The notes under the pieces: model-generated | Seen by the model: only the letters and a program-made list of their open reading frames with translations | Databases searched by the model: none | What the model was told of the DNA's origin: nothing | Assembly (NCBI RefSeq): GCF_964355755.1 | Contig: NC_092676.1 | Location: 20,752,288 to 20,816,287 of the forward strand | Length of the DNA: 64,000 bases | DNA from: Antedon mediterranea | Taxonomy: Eukaryota > Echinodermata > Crinoidea > Comatulida > Antedonidae | Direction of reading: 5' to 3' | Position numbers and translations under genes: made by a program | Part shown: positions 26,201 to 36,328 of the stretch, piece by piece | Layout of the letters: every line of letters begins with the position of its first letter | Position numbering within the stretch: position 1 is the first letter of the stretch

Positions 26201-28631
26201 CCAATAATTATCGATCTATAATTTTTTGGATTTTATTTGTGTTACACGAGGTTGTTGAAAATAAGCACTTTCTTATCAGTGTGGGGATAGTTCAAATTAC
26301 ACAGTAAAATCTCTATTCTTTTGTACACAGATTTTGTAAATAGAGAGGCATTTTAAAAAGCTATGAAAAATAAAAATGTGGTAAAAAATGTTATCAGATG
26401 ACTTAATATAGGCAATATAAATTGAATTTCTGGTATTTTTATTCAACTTCAGATTTTTATTTTCATGATAGCAAAAAGTATCCACCGTATATCCACCATC
26501 TTTTTTCACCTTTTAGGGAGTCACCAGACATGTTATTACATTAGATTAAACTACCCAACTACTGAAAAAAAGTTTTATGTCGGAGTATGTTATCGGAATA
26601 GTATGTAGTATGTTATGTTTAAATGTTAAAGCGCAATTCCATAGAAATTAGAATAATTAAATGTTAAATTAAATTGAAATAATCAATCGTCTCGATTAAA
26701 CATCCGTTGATTATTTAATCGAATCGGCGGTGCCGCGCGTTGTAACCTTTGATGTAGGGTCCGTGAGTTTTCCATGTAATTTAACTCTTCCCTGAAATAA
26801 TTAAATAAATTGTACATAAAATTAATTGGAATTGTAGATTGTTAATAAGAAATAAAAATGATTGTAAAAAGAAAAAAAAGTGACTGAAACAACAATGATG
26901 ATGGATTGTATTGTCAGGGAAGAGTGTAATTTAACTCTTCCCTGGTATTGTGGTGTTATTTAAGTATGTAGTATTGTATTAAGTAATTGAAGTAGTAATT
27001 GTATTAAGTTATTAAGGATAAATGAAAAATAATATGCAAAAGATTGAGGAGTTACCTAAATGAAGGGGAGAATGTTCAGAAGGTGAATCAGTGTGCAATA
27101 GAGCATACTGTATTGTTCTTTGTTACACCTTTATGCAAATTAGCTATATATAAACATTGCACAGGTTGTTGTACGGGGCAGTCGACAATTGAGCTTCGTG
27201 CTGGGTGTAGTCAATACGACAAATAAATGGAAGCTTCGGCGACACCAAACAATTATTGTGGTGATGCGTTTAATTTATGTGTTTGTCGACCAGTCAATTC
27301 AGTTTATTATAGTTGGGGCCTACGTTTGTTTTGAGACTTCGAAACACTGGTTTTTATGGCAGAATTTTGCCAAATTTTGTATTTGACCATATTAAGGGAA
27401 ATTCATGTTTTTTCGTCTTGATTTCTGTTACAAATATTTGATTTATGTACAATTAACAAGATCTTATATTTAAAATTCATGCCTGTACCAGAGCTTTAAC
27501 GAAAGTAAATAATAACAGCATAAATATTTCGTCCGTGTTGAACAACCGTGTTATTTGAATTACGCATATTTTGTTTAGGAATTCTTTATCATGTTTGAAA
27601 TAATAGGTTATTAAAAGATAAAATTAGATTATCATTATTAATGTCATCATAAATGTCATCAAGTAAAAATAAAATTTTGCCAAGTAATAGTACCTGTTAC
27701 TTGTCAAAATAAATTGTTTTTTTTTAGGATTACTCAAAAAGTTATTGCAATATCTTTACCAAAATGAAAATACAGATAGATATGTGGTCAATGACCACTC
27801 AATTATATTTTGGAGGCAATCCGAACCAGGGTCCCAATTCTGGACCACTTTTAGTATTATTTCCAGACCTATCTAGTGTTAAAAGATAGTCAACTGAAAT
27901 TGCATTGCTACTTGTCCAAACAACTTTGGAGCAAGAGTTATAATTTGTGATTTGACATCAGGGGCGGACCCAGGGGCATAGTGGCAACACCCATAATTTC
28001 ATACTAAATGTTGTTTCTGCCACTAAATTAAAATCACATACACATGTTTGTAGTGAAATTAGCCTAATCACACACAGCATTAAGACACAAATAAAAATTG
28101 TTTCCCCGATGAAAGGAGAATTTATTTGTTTATGTACTCTCGGAGTGCCGTCCTAGTTATAAACCAATTCAAATTGATACATGAGGTTGCATATATTTAC
28201 AAATAATTATAACACTATTTTGAAATACAACATGTTAAACAATACAAGTTAAGCTTTAAATATATAAATAAACAAAAAGATGCTTTTGATCTAAGATAAT
28301 TGGTTAGATGTTTTGCCCTACTCTGACGTAATTTGTACGTTATACTATATATATTTGAGTACAAAGAGTAGGGTAACACATCTGACAAATTACTCAACTC
28401 CCTGACGCAAAGCTACTCCATAGTAGTTAAATAATGATGATTATTATAAATAGTAACAAACAAAATGTAATCACCAATCAATTTCAATATAATACACGTT
28501 ACAACTTACGGACTGTTATCACTTGAAATGACTGTCCGATGCTTTGCTATGATTTGAAAAATATAGACGGTAACCGCACCCAGTAAAAACCAAGTAAATC
28601 TTCGCGCTAATATTGACCGAGAACTTGCCAT
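14022..28631 (-). CDS. Alpha-2,8-sialyltransferase (ST8Sia-like, GT29), gene 1, composite
   Basis: Candidate exons, 5' to 3': 28631-28510 (type II membrane anchor), 25979-25914 (stem), 15943-15896 (48 nt; alternative copy 23721-23674), 15030-14524 (sialylmotif L), 14280-14022 (motifs S, III, VS and stop). Every junction is phase 2, so the total of 1002 nt gives 333 codons plus stop, close to ST8Sia size. A second motif-L exon at about 22300-22747 is truncated and would have to be skipped. The enzyme would sit in the Golgi membrane and transfer sialic acid from CMP-sialic acid onto sialylated glycans. Linking exons across 13 kb is inference. The exons themselves are well supported by the copies in genes 2 and 3. 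Confidence 0.55.
14524..15030 (-). CDS. Sialyltransferase gene 1, sialylmotif L exon
   Basis: This 507-nt exon carries [20 protein letters not shown] followed by [11 protein letters not shown], the CMP-sialic-acid-binding motif L of GT29. Its [10 protein letters not shown] form points to the ST8Sia branch. Donor GTAAGT follows. It has G at a position that is E (NEAAS) in the other copies. Confidence 0.92.
16055..16290 (-). other. Open stretch, possible alternative stem exon of gene 1
   Basis: On the minus strand one frame is open for about 75 codons, ending [19 protein letters not shown] at a GTAGGG donor in phase 2. That phase fits the next exon at 15943. The matching frame at about 63.1 kb has an in-frame TAA. 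No convincing acceptor is seen. It may be an exon, an exon relic or chance. Confidence 0.25.
16485..17300. other. Mixed repeat debris with G-run
   Basis: It includes GGGGCGGATCCAGGAT, followed by a long G-rich tract (about 16510-16533), and GGCCCGTAGCCAGG at about 17167. These look like ends of dispersed invertebrate repeats. No gene is seen. Confidence 0.4.
17619..18656. mobile_element. Non-autonomous DNA transposon with TATATTTCGGTGTA inverted ends
   Basis: The left end TATTTCGGTGTATAAGACGC is mirrored at the right by the complement of TATTTCGGTGTACAAGTCGC. The interior has no long frame. A GATAA tandem run followed by CTTTTATTGATCC at about 18325-18365 resembles a LINE tail inserted within it. 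Confidence 0.65.
18948..19333. repeat. Direct repeat pair of about 57 bases
   Basis: CTCGCAAAATACTTGGTGTC through CTGGCTACGGGCCTG occurs at about 18948-19004 and 19275-19333. The intervening DNA includes an exon-like stretch after a TTTTAG at about 19213, which I cannot assign. Confidence 0.7.
19340..20645. other. Intergenic, no gene recognised
   Basis: The sequence has locally higher GC near 19.75-20.4 kb. An inverted AACCGGTTA pair lies near 20115 and 20200. No exon can be supported. Confidence 0.4.
20646..21219. mobile_element. Foldback/MITE element with GGCCAGCCTGTGGT subrepeats
   Basis: This 574-bp element has nearly identical inverted ends over about 100 bases, starting AGGGGTCGTCAAACACACGG. 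Each arm holds tandem copies of GGCCAGCCTGTGGT plus GAGGGCGCTAGACAT. GGATACTCC lies 3-4 bases outside each end, which may be a target-site trace. There is no transposase. Confidence 0.8.
21220..22290. other. Intergenic, no gene recognised
   Basis: The sequence is mostly unique-looking. It ends in a T-rich run (about 22267-22294) exactly where similarity to the motif-L exon begins, which marks the breakpoint of the truncated copy. Confidence 0.4.
22297..22747 (-). pseudogene. Truncated sialylmotif L exon (internal duplicate)
   Basis: It is nearly identical to the motif-L exons at 14524 and 61439 from the acceptor at 22747 through VAGIKQ. Similarity then stops in a T-rich tract, so the last 21 or so codons and the splice donor are missing. 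No motif-S exon follows. It cannot encode a sialyltransferase alone and lies inside what I read as the long intron of gene 1. Confidence 0.85.
23674..23721 (-). CDS. Duplicate 48-nt stem exon of sialyltransferase
   Basis: After the acceptor TTTGTAG it reads [16 protein letters not shown], with donor GTAAGT and phase 2 at both ends. Equivalents are 15943-15896, 42482-42435 and 62920-62873. It could serve as exon 3 of gene 1 or be a relic accompanying the truncated exon. Confidence 0.6.
23862..24512. repeat. Rearranged duplication debris (inverted and direct)
   Basis: Bases 23862-23960 are the reverse complement of about 16285-16380. A segment starting CCCGCCTCGTGAATAAAAAT occurs twice (about 23956 and 24417). 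Bases 24054-24260 repeat at 26035-26250. These mark several breakages during duplication. Confidence 0.75.
24567..24648 (+). repeat. tRNA-like sequence (probable SINE head)
   Basis: The A-box-like TGGTCTAATGGTTAG and B-box-like GGTTCGAGTTCGAGTC are at tRNA spacing, and GCCCCAG can pair imperfectly with TTGTGGC at the end. The anticodon arm is poor, so a functional tRNA is unlikely. The following CGACTTTT to TTATCGTTTCAAATTA segment recurs in reverse at 44347-44400, as expected of a dispersed SINE. Confidence 0.55.
24715..25359 (+). mobile_element. Penelope-like element, C-terminal reverse transcriptase and GIY-YIG endonuclease fragment
   Basis: The frame opens inside the RT thumb ([20 protein letters not shown], then SYSCM). 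It continues to [15 protein letters not shown], the cysteine motif of Penelope endonucleases. The GIY-YIG domain follows: [31 protein letters not shown], then CNLCLKEKL and a CRH end. Most of the RT is absent, so this is a 5'-truncated copy. A type I hammerhead ribozyme follows 85 bases downstream, as known for this retroelement class. Confidence 0.85.
25445..25493 (+). ncRNA. Hammerhead ribozyme, type I, Penelope-associated
   Basis: The core CTGATGA (25450-25456) and GAAA (25475-25478) are both exact. Stem II is GTGAG/CTCAC with an 8-base loop. Stem III is minimal (A-U and C-G, loop 25480-25485). The cleavage triplet is GTA, giving cleavage after 25488. Stem I is GTCTC (25445-25449) with GAGAC (25489-25493). 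All conserved positions are present, so it should self-cleave as RNA. Confidence 0.88.
25720..25760 (-). ncRNA. Hammerhead-like motif, second element
   Basis: On the minus strand CTGATGA, a GGG..CCC stem II, GAAA and a GC/GC stem III followed by TA are in hammerhead order. Stem I is not evident. The same motif, slightly diverged, lies at 50058-50096. Both adjoin TA-rich tracts and probably mark another Penelope-type element end. Confidence 0.55.
25914..25979 (-). CDS. Sialyltransferase gene 1, 66-nt stem exon
   Basis: After the acceptor CTTATAG the phase-2 frame reads [20 protein letters not shown] and ends with a GTATAT donor. The equivalent in gene 2 is 42864-42799. Length and phase are conserved while residues differ, as expected for a Golgi enzyme stem. 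Confidence 0.65.
25980..28505. other. Long intron 1 of sialyltransferase gene 1; possible solo LTR
   Basis: The part at 26030-26250 repeats 24054-24260, and 27500-28500 resembles 42990-43560 of gene 2. Between about 26910 and 27255 there is TGTCAGGGAAGAG, then CTATATATAAAC (27143) and AATAAA (27222). This looks like an LTR promoter and polyA arrangement but has no proven ends. No other gene is seen. Confidence 0.35.
28510..28631 (-). CDS. Sialyltransferase gene 1, first exon (membrane anchor)
   Basis: It encodes a short basic N terminus ([11 protein letters not shown]), then a hydrophobic [17 protein letters not shown] span, then [12 protein letters not shown] and donor GTAAGT in phase 2. 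This is the cytoplasmic tail and signal anchor of a type II Golgi protein. It is nearly identical to the gene 2 exon at 43568-43689. Confidence 0.75.
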
Positions 28632-29099
28632 TGAAAACTTGCTGAAAGGTGATAGCGAAACACAAATAATCCTCTAACAGTGATGAGAACCTTTAGAAAT
28701 ATAATATTAGTAAAATATTTTATAAAAATAATTTAGGCTACTGCAGGCAAAAGTAAGCGAAATCGCGGAGGAAATAAATAATTAATGTGCATAGACGATC
28801 AAACTGCGACTGCGTCCTTTTGTGTTCACTAAACCGTGAAAATGTGTTTCCTAGTAATTGCATTATGGAACAATACCGTATACCATAATGTTATGTATGT
28901 CCATGTAAATGATAACATTTTATTTGTTCAAACTACATAGTAAAATACAGTTAGAAACAGGAAACAACATAGAATAATGTGAACGTACAGAGGAGAAACA
29001 AAATAATGTTCAAAATCAAATTCCAAATAACAAAGCTTGTTTCTGGTTACTACGAGTTTTTTTTGTTTTTTTTCCCTACTTACTATACATACACCATAT

Positions 29100-29760
29100 T
29101 CGTAGTTATATTCTGCTACTTCTGTATTAAACGCTATAGTTTTTGATCTTAATTTGACCGCTTGCTGAGTATTGGATAGTTCCTACTCTTGCAGGTTTCT
29201 GCTATTTCTTAATTAAAATGTATAGTAACTGAGTAGTTGCTGCATAGTTTTTGCTGTGTCTATCTTTAGAAAATGTCTGCAATTTCATCGCTAGTATAGC
29301 TAGGTGGGCCTATGGCTAGTAAATGCTGGTTTACATTGTACCGTACCACTTTACATTTAAAAGCTAGTTTTTGCTATTTGACCGACTTGACCTGTAATTG
29401 GTTAGTTACTTCATATAGTTTCTGCTATTTCTATCTTTAGGAAATCTATTTGACCGTAGGTATAGTATTATGAGTTACTGCTTCCTTACATTACCGCTTT
29501 CCAGTTAAGCGCGCTAGTTTTTGCTATTTGTGCGCTAAATTGTGTACTTACTTCATAGTTTCTGCTATTTCTTTCTTTAGAAATATCTCCTATTTGACTA
29601 GCTTTCATGACTAGTTACTTTTTTTTCTCTTTTGTGGCGCAAACACCACTTTTATTCACATTCATATTATCTCATAGATGGCTAGTTACTGCTGACTTTA
29701 GAAAATGTCTGCTATTTGACCGCTAGTTAGCAATGACTATAATAGTTAGGCCTACTAATA
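29100..29760. repeat. Degenerate TTTCTGCTATTT-rich repeat tract
   Basis: Many imperfect copies of TAGTTTCTGCTATTTCTTTC and TTTTTGCTATTTGACCG occur in direct orientation. A related tract lies at 45400-45940, on the same side of gene 2's first exon. No gene is seen. Confidence 0.6.
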
Positions 29761-29774
29761 TTAGATAGCTTTAG

Positions 29775-30093
29775 CAACGAAAACGGATACGTCATGCACA
29801 CGTATTCGTTTTCGTAAGCCAGTAAAAATAGAGAGGTTTCGCAACGCTACGAATACTAATAACGAAAACGGATACGTCACGCACACGTATTTGTTTTCGT
29901 AAGCCAGTAAAAATTGGTTTTGCTTGGGAACGAAATATTGAGGGCGCCGTCCAAAATATGACTGCGGTAAATTTAAGCGAAGCGCAGGTATGTGTTGTTG
30001 TAGTTACGAATGACTTGGGATCAGCTCAAAAGTTTCACAAATGGATGTGTGACGTATCCGTTTTCGTATTCGTAAGGTTGTGAAACCTCCCTA
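29775..30093. mobile_element. Small inverted-repeat element with nested palindromes
   Basis: Ends are TAGAGAGGTTTCGCAAC (29829) and GTTGTGAAACCTCCCTA (ending 30093). A palindrome, AACGAAAACGGATACGT with ACGTATTCGTTTTCGT, occurs at 29775-29817 and again at 29860-29902, an 85-bp direct repeat. It is non-coding. Confidence 0.65.
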
Positions 30094-30137
30094 TTATTAA
30101 TGTATATTCGTCAATTCATATTTCTTTCATACTTTTA

Positions 30138-33100
30138 TTGATTCGTGGTCGAACACCATTTTATTATTCAAAATGTGCAATAACCAGCTGTCCAGGTCAA
30201 TATGCACATGTTAAGTGGAACCAGGTCGAAATGGAACTTACACAACGTTCTATGAACAACTTTGTGCAATATTTTTTCTACTATTTTAATGATGCTGTTT
30301 ACATTGACGACGATTTTCATCCGATACCTATTTATTATTCAAAATGTGCAATATCAATAACTGGCCTTACATCATTACAAGTACGAAAGAAATCGAAGGT
30401 TAAATTCCTTGGCAGGGCTGTGTCATACTATTCAAATTCGGTTAGTACTCTACGTATTTGGTCTGTTGTACTTGGAGGGGACATAGAAGTCAATCCTGGC
30501 CCAAATGCTACTAATTTGAATAATAAATGTAGCTCTTTAAAGGTGTACTACCAAAACGTTCGTAGTGTAAAAAATAAAATGGAATCGTATAAATCGGAAT
30601 TGTTTAGTCACATGTGCACAAGATACATAGACGTTGTAGCACTAACTGAAACCTGGTTAAATAACACTGTAATTGATTGTGAACTGTCTTTAGATGGCTT
30701 TAATCTATATCGCAGGGACCGGCAAGAGGACAAGAGAGGAGGTGGAGTTTTAATCTTAATTAACAACAAATACAGGTCGTGTCGTCTCATTAAGTTTGAA
30801 GATGAAAGTCAAGAACTAATGTGGGTCAAAATTCAACTGTCTAGAAAAAAATTTTTAATTATTGGTATATATTATCGCCCACCATCGGCACCTAAATCTC
30901 AAATCGATCGTCTCTGTGAGTCTATAAACAATGTGCAATATGAATTTCAGGGCTTCAATCATGACGTTATGTTATTAGGAGATTTTAATCTACCTGAGAT
31001 AAAATGGCGTTTGAATAGTTATAATAAGTGCAATATTGTTGAATGTGAAGCTCCCGACAACTCTAATGGCAAATTTTTTATAGATAATATTTTACAGGGC
31101 AATAATTTTAATCAATTTGTATATTTTCCGACATGTGCCGATCACACTCTTGATCTTGTCTTGTGCAATACTATATGCCATGAAGTTTCATCCGGTGAAG
31201 ATATTTTTCACTTCTGACCACTGTGCAATAAATTTTAAATATCCTATAGAGTTTAACAAACACCTTATCAATAATGACGATCGATTGTTACATAACTTTA
31301 AAAAACTTAACAAATTAGATTTTATACAAACGCTTTCTCATATTCCTTGGCATTTACTTGATCTTGCCGTTGACATTGATGACGCAGTTAATTTATTTTA
31401 TGATTTTATTTTTGCTGCTATCAAAGATCTTGTCCCGGTTTTTAGACCTAAGAGAAAACTCCCACCATGGTTTGATAATGAGCTCTACACTGCTCTGAAA
31501 TCTAAAGAATCATATTTTAGAGAAAAAAAACGTAATCCAAATAGGTTAAATATTGAAAATTTTCGATTTGCTAAGTCAAATTTTAAACGACTTTGTAGAT
31601 TTAAGTATCGAACCTATGTTAATTCATTATGTTGTAATTTAAGTTGTAATCCGAAACGTTTTTGGTCTTGGATAAAATCCTCAAAAAAAAATAATAATAA
31701 CATTCCTTCAGAACTTCATTTTAATAATCAGTCAGCTTACACTGTAAAAGACAAAGCAAACTTACTTAATCAATTTTTTTATTCTGTTTTTAGTCCTATT
31801 AACAACGATTTGGATGTTCCTAATCTTCCTGAATATCCCATTGATTGCTTATCTAAACTTGAGTTTAATCAGGAGGTTATAGAAAAGCACATTAATGAAA
31901 TTGATTCTCATAAGGCTTCAGGTAATGATGGTCTAAGTAATATTGTTTTGTCTTTAGCTGCCAAACCTCTTTCTTTCCCTTGTAAAATTTTATTTGAAAG
32001 ATGCATTTCTGAGAAACGTTTTCCGATAAAATGGAAGCAAGCTAACGTGTGCCCTATCTTTAAAGCTGGTTCTAAATCTGATGTACGGAATTATAGACCG
32101 GTTTCATTGTTGCCAACTATTTCTATTTGAAAAAATTGTTCACGACCAAATTTTTAAACATATATCACCAGTTATTAGTGACCATCAACACGGATTTTAC
32201 CCAGGGAGGTCTTGTGAAACAAATTTGTCTGTTCTGTTGTCACATGCGTATGACGCAATAAATGCAAAAGGGCAATGCGAAGTTGTATATACAGACATGG
32301 CTAAAGCCTTTGACAGGGTCTCCCATAAGTTACTCTTGTTCAAACTACAACAATTTGGTCTAAATCACGATTTAATTTTATTTTTTACAAGTTATTTATC
32401 GGACAGGTTTCAGAGAGTCACTTTTGATGGTAACACGTCTGAATGGCTTCCAGTTTTATCTGGCGTGCCTCAGGGGTCGATTTTTCCTTTGTTCCTCGTC
32501 ATTCTAATGTTCTTATGTTTGCTGACGATATTAAATTATTTAAGTCTATACAAACCTTAAATGATATGTTGTTGTTACAAGAAGACGTTGACAGACTCAT
32601 TCACTGGTGCGACACTTGGAATATGTCAGTCAATGCCTCCAAATGCAAATCAATGTCTTTTACTCTTAAGAAAAAACCCATCTATTTTGACTTTTATATT
32701 AAGAATATTATACTTGAAAGAGTCTCTGTTCACAAAGACCTTGGTATTTTTTTAGATAGTTCATTAACTTTCTGTAAACATATTGATTTTATAGTCTCTA
32801 AATGCAATAGACTTTTGGGTTTTCTTTGGAGACATTGCAGACATATTAACGATAAAAAGGCATTAGTTATTTTATACAAATCTTTAGTTAGGTCGAATCT
32901 TGAATTCTGCAGTGTTATTTTTAACTCTATTTCTCTTGCCTAGTCTTCTAGATTACAAAGTGTTCAGAACAAGTTTTGTCGATTTTATGTGCGTAAATTT
33001 GGTTCTATTAGCAAAGACGTTCTTATTAATTTAGCGGGTAGGCGTAAGTTATTTGATTTAATTTTTCTTTTTAAGGCTGTGAACTCAATTTTCCATGGTA

Positions 33101-33455
33101 ATTTTGAAGTGTACTTTCCTATTTCTGTTCCACAATATCAATTGCGTAATCCTGCTTTATTTTCTATATCAAGAGGGAGGGTAAATATTACTAAAAATGG
33201 TTTTGTTAATCGTTTGCCTAAGTTATACCACTCACTATGAAAAATTGATGGATCTGTTGATGTTTTTTTTTTATTCCCTTGCTTGTTTCCGTCACAAGGT
33301 TTTGTCTAATGTCAGTAATATTTAAATGTTGTCTTGTTATCTATTGATTTTTGCTTGTATATAATATGTTATATTTTACGACTTTCAACCCTGTTAATGG
33401 TGACGTTTGGTCACTGTAGGGTGATGATGAAATAAAAAAAAAAAATAAAAAAAAA
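30138..33455 (+). mobile_element. Decayed LINE (CR1/Jockey group) with APE endonuclease, RT and 2A-like motif
   Basis: The first frame (30138-31217) holds a 2A-like GDIEVNPGP (30480-30503), then an APE endonuclease: QNVRS, TETWL, RGGGVLILI, IGIYYRPP, GDFNLPEIKW and DHTLDLVL. The SDH motif is in the next frame (31117-32130), so there is a frameshift near 31200. RT motifs follow: NYRPVSLLP, then after another shift DMAKAFDRVSH and GVPQGS, then a further break with a small deletion, FADD and later RT blocks. A TAG interrupts at 32941, and one more piece runs to 33240. An A-rich tail ends near 33460. The element cannot now be autonomous. Confidence 0.85.
30474..30503 (+). other. 2A-like ribosome-skipping motif in LINE ORF
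   Basis: The codons give GGDIEVNPGP, matching D(V/I)ExNPGP, preceded by a hydrophobic VVL stretch. In known 2A peptides the final G-P bond is not formed, releasing the upstream peptide. Such motifs are established in some non-LTR retrotransposons, including sea urchin elements. The N-terminal piece here is about 120 residues and of unknown role. Confidence 0.75.
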
Positions 33456-33596
33456 AAAAACACGGTAAAATACAGTACATTATAGGCCTAGTTAATGTTG
33501 GCAAATAAATATTTTGTAAAACTTGTTAAAACTTGAAATGAAACTACAGTAAGTTACAGATATGCTTACAGTACATAATAATAGTTATGTTAGTTG

Positions 33597-34020
33597 CTAA
33601 TAGAAATAATTAACGAAAACATTTATTGAATGTTTAAATTTCGAACGCATATAAATAAGTGTGAACAAATACGGATTGACTGACGAGTATATAGGTATGA
33701 TGAATGTTGCTGACCAAACATATATATCTTCTGGAATATCCCACCAATTCAGGTCTGAAGCAATCCCCATCACTATAATCGGAAACCAGCAACAGAAGTC
33801 GGTAAAAACTATAATCATTAGTTTCCATATCAGTTCACAGTGGCTCCTGATCGCTTAACAGAGAGGAAAATCGTGACATAACTCACAGCAATTACAATAA
33901 ATCCAAGAGCGTTGAATGCAATAAATATGACAATGGCATACTCCCAACCCGCTAATCGGCTTCGTGTTAGAGGCTCAGTCTCTTTGATATCATTGGACAA
34001 AAACTTACCCAAAAAATGCC
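33597..34020 (-). pseudogene. GPCR fragment, TM5-TM7, LGR/relaxin-receptor-like
   Basis: The upstream frame gives GWEYAIVIFIAFNALGFIVI, a TM5 resembling the LGR/RXFP group. A frame break occurs near 33830. The downstream frame gives FTDFCCWFPIIVMG (TM6 with the CWxP turn) and IIPIYSSVNPYLFTLIY (TM7 with NPxxF in place of NPxxY). No start, earlier helices or ectodomain are seen nearby. It may be a duplicated exon relic. A sequencing indel at the break cannot be excluded. Confidence 0.6.
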
Positions 34021-34029
34021 GATGATGAT

Positions 34030-35330
34030 TCTACACGTTTTGCGGTTCAGACGTTTAGTCTCCTATTTGAACAAAATTAACCAAAAGTTGAAAAGTACAA
34101 AACATGCTTCTCTGATAATTGGATTACAGCTAATGTGATCGAGCACAAAAAAAACAAGAATCCGTGACAGTAATAACAGGCTACAGGCAGAGCTGTTTGA
34201 AGTGCCTGACCCAGTAGTAGCAAAACCGGATGGAAATCTTAGTGAAGCTAATGTTGACATTAGAGCTATGTTGACATTTAACTCATGTTAACACAATATT
34301 GTGCACTGTCAACTTTGGTTTGTAAATTGAACTGGGGTTTTGTTTTAGGAGTTCTGAAGTTTTCAAAGCATACCGTTAATTTTAAGACATTGTATAATAA
34401 TCATTCAGGTCCAAAATTAGGTTAGTTTGTTAAAGTACAGTCGTTTACATAGCATAGAGTTAAAAATTAAATCCCTTAGAGAGGGGAAATCGTTTTTAGC
34501 ATTTAAACAATTAGAATTGTTCATTCTTAAGTACGTTTAAACATGAAAACTGCAGACATATGTTACACTGATTTGTTTTTTACTTTTGAAGTTAGAATGG
34601 TTTATCTGCAAAATTAATTACCCAGAATTCCATGTAAAGGCGCTGACAGAAATATGACAGCAGGCTCATTTCAACTAACCTTTATATGTATTATGTAATA
34701 CCAAATATCGAAATAAACATATTAGAATAGCAGCAATTGGATTCAGAATTTTCAATCGTGTTTTTTTCAAAACTTTCAAAAGTGTACTGGGACCTTGTTA
34801 ATTCTCGGTTGACGACATGGTTTGAAATTCTTTAATCATCTATCATCAACTTTCTTTATCTAATTAGTATACATTTGATGATGATGCATAAATAACAAAG
34901 CTGAATTAATTGTGGAGGACCTGGATTGTATTTTGTTGGGATATTTTTTTCTTTTGATGTTGTTTGCACCATTTTGCAAGTGTAGAGCGCTATAAAGCAC
35001 GCTTTGACAACATTCACACGAAGACACAGACCTGTGTGTTAATGTCATTTTATTCTAAAAATGACGAATAACTTGCAGCACACTTACAACAGTTTCTTCA
35101 GAATGTACAATGGTGCTGCCCCAAACAAATTAGTTAAGTAATATTAAAAGTAAAACAAGCAAGTATAAGATGAAGTTGGAATAAAATAGGCCTATATATA
35201 AAATCATAAAATTACTTGAGCTTGTAAAGTTAAAACAACTGACATTGGATGCCCAAAAGCCCCACATTCATCCGAATTAAACAAAAGAAAAGGCGGAGCA
35301 AGGGATGTGAAGGCGGCCGGAATTTCTTGC
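34030..35330. other. Intergenic, no gene recognised
   Basis: The sequence is AT-rich without exon-like segments I can defend. Short open frames on both strands lack any motif. Confidence 0.4.
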
Positions 35331-35344
35331 AGTGGTAGTTAATT

Positions 35345-35760
35345 CAGATTCAGATTCGATTTATTAAGTCATTCATACATAGTGCAATGATAATTGTTTC
35401 CTTGGCAGAAAAACACAAGCAAAACAATACACACATTATTTACATTCGTGATCAACAACAACTGATCAAGCAATATAAAATACAACAGACCTAATGACCT
35501 AACTTTGAAACTCATTGTTGCGTAGTCTAATAGCGCTAGGTAAGAATGAAAATTTATGTCTATTTGTTTTAACTGGAATTGTTGTTAATTTTCCAGATCT
35601 GGTAACTACTAACTTATTGTTGAGAATATGAGATTCATTAGATAAAATACTATTTAATTTAGATATCATTTCATCATTACACATTTGTGTGATATCTTTA
35701 ATCTCGACACCAGTAATTTTGCTTGCATTCCTAACTATTCTGTTAACTCACTCACATTTC
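35345..35760 (-). mobile_element. LINE 3' end fragment
   Basis: The minus-strand frame at 35684-35499 contains RSGKLTTIPVKTNRHKFSFL followed by PSAIRLRN. This is the usual last block of CR1-type LINE proteins, just before the stop. A GATTCAGATTCAGATTC-like tail lies at 35345-35360. Confidence 0.55.
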
Positions 35761-35965
35761 TCTTTGTTAGCACATTTGCCAAAGTAACACAGCAAAAGCT
35801 TAATACAGATTGAATAACACTTAAGCACATACAAAAGAAACGGATCTTAAACAACTATAATAGTAAAACCAAACATAGCAAAAATTACAAAACTATTCAA
35901 CGGAGCATACAGGTAAAACATTGTTGACTTTCCTTAAGCAATAAAGAAATTGAATTGAATTGAAT

Positions 35966-36108
35966 TAAGCTCTGCATACACTATCAAACTAGTTTGACAA
36001 AAAAGGTGTGATGTGCCCATATATGGTAGTGATTTGACATCATCATGTTCATGTATGGGAACATCACATTTTTTGTCACATCAAGTTTAGAGTGTAGACA
36101 AGGCTTTA
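35966..36108. repeat. MITE, CTGTCTACACTATC family, copy 5
   Basis: It shares CACTATCAAACTAGTTTGAC and the ATGTGCCCATATATGG core with copies 1-4. It sits at the edge of the gene 2 duplication block. Confidence 0.7.
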
Positions 36109-36328
36109 TTCAAGTTAAGAATATAATTATGATTCTATAGTCGAAATCGGCGGATGTGTGTGAAGAACATTGAGAGAGATTCTTATCGGAAAGTTCAATA
36201 GTTTTAAAGTCTAAGGTTGAACATTGAAAAACACATGTGATATTATTGCATATAATGTTGTTGTTATTTGTTGGATTACACACAAAGGGTACCACTTATA
36301 ATTAAAACAATGTTTACACCCAACCCAT

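Noticed and set aside
26910-27255. Solo LTR
   Set aside because: TATA-like and polyA-like signals and a TG start are present, but no CA end with a target duplication or second copy was found, so it was kept only as a remark.
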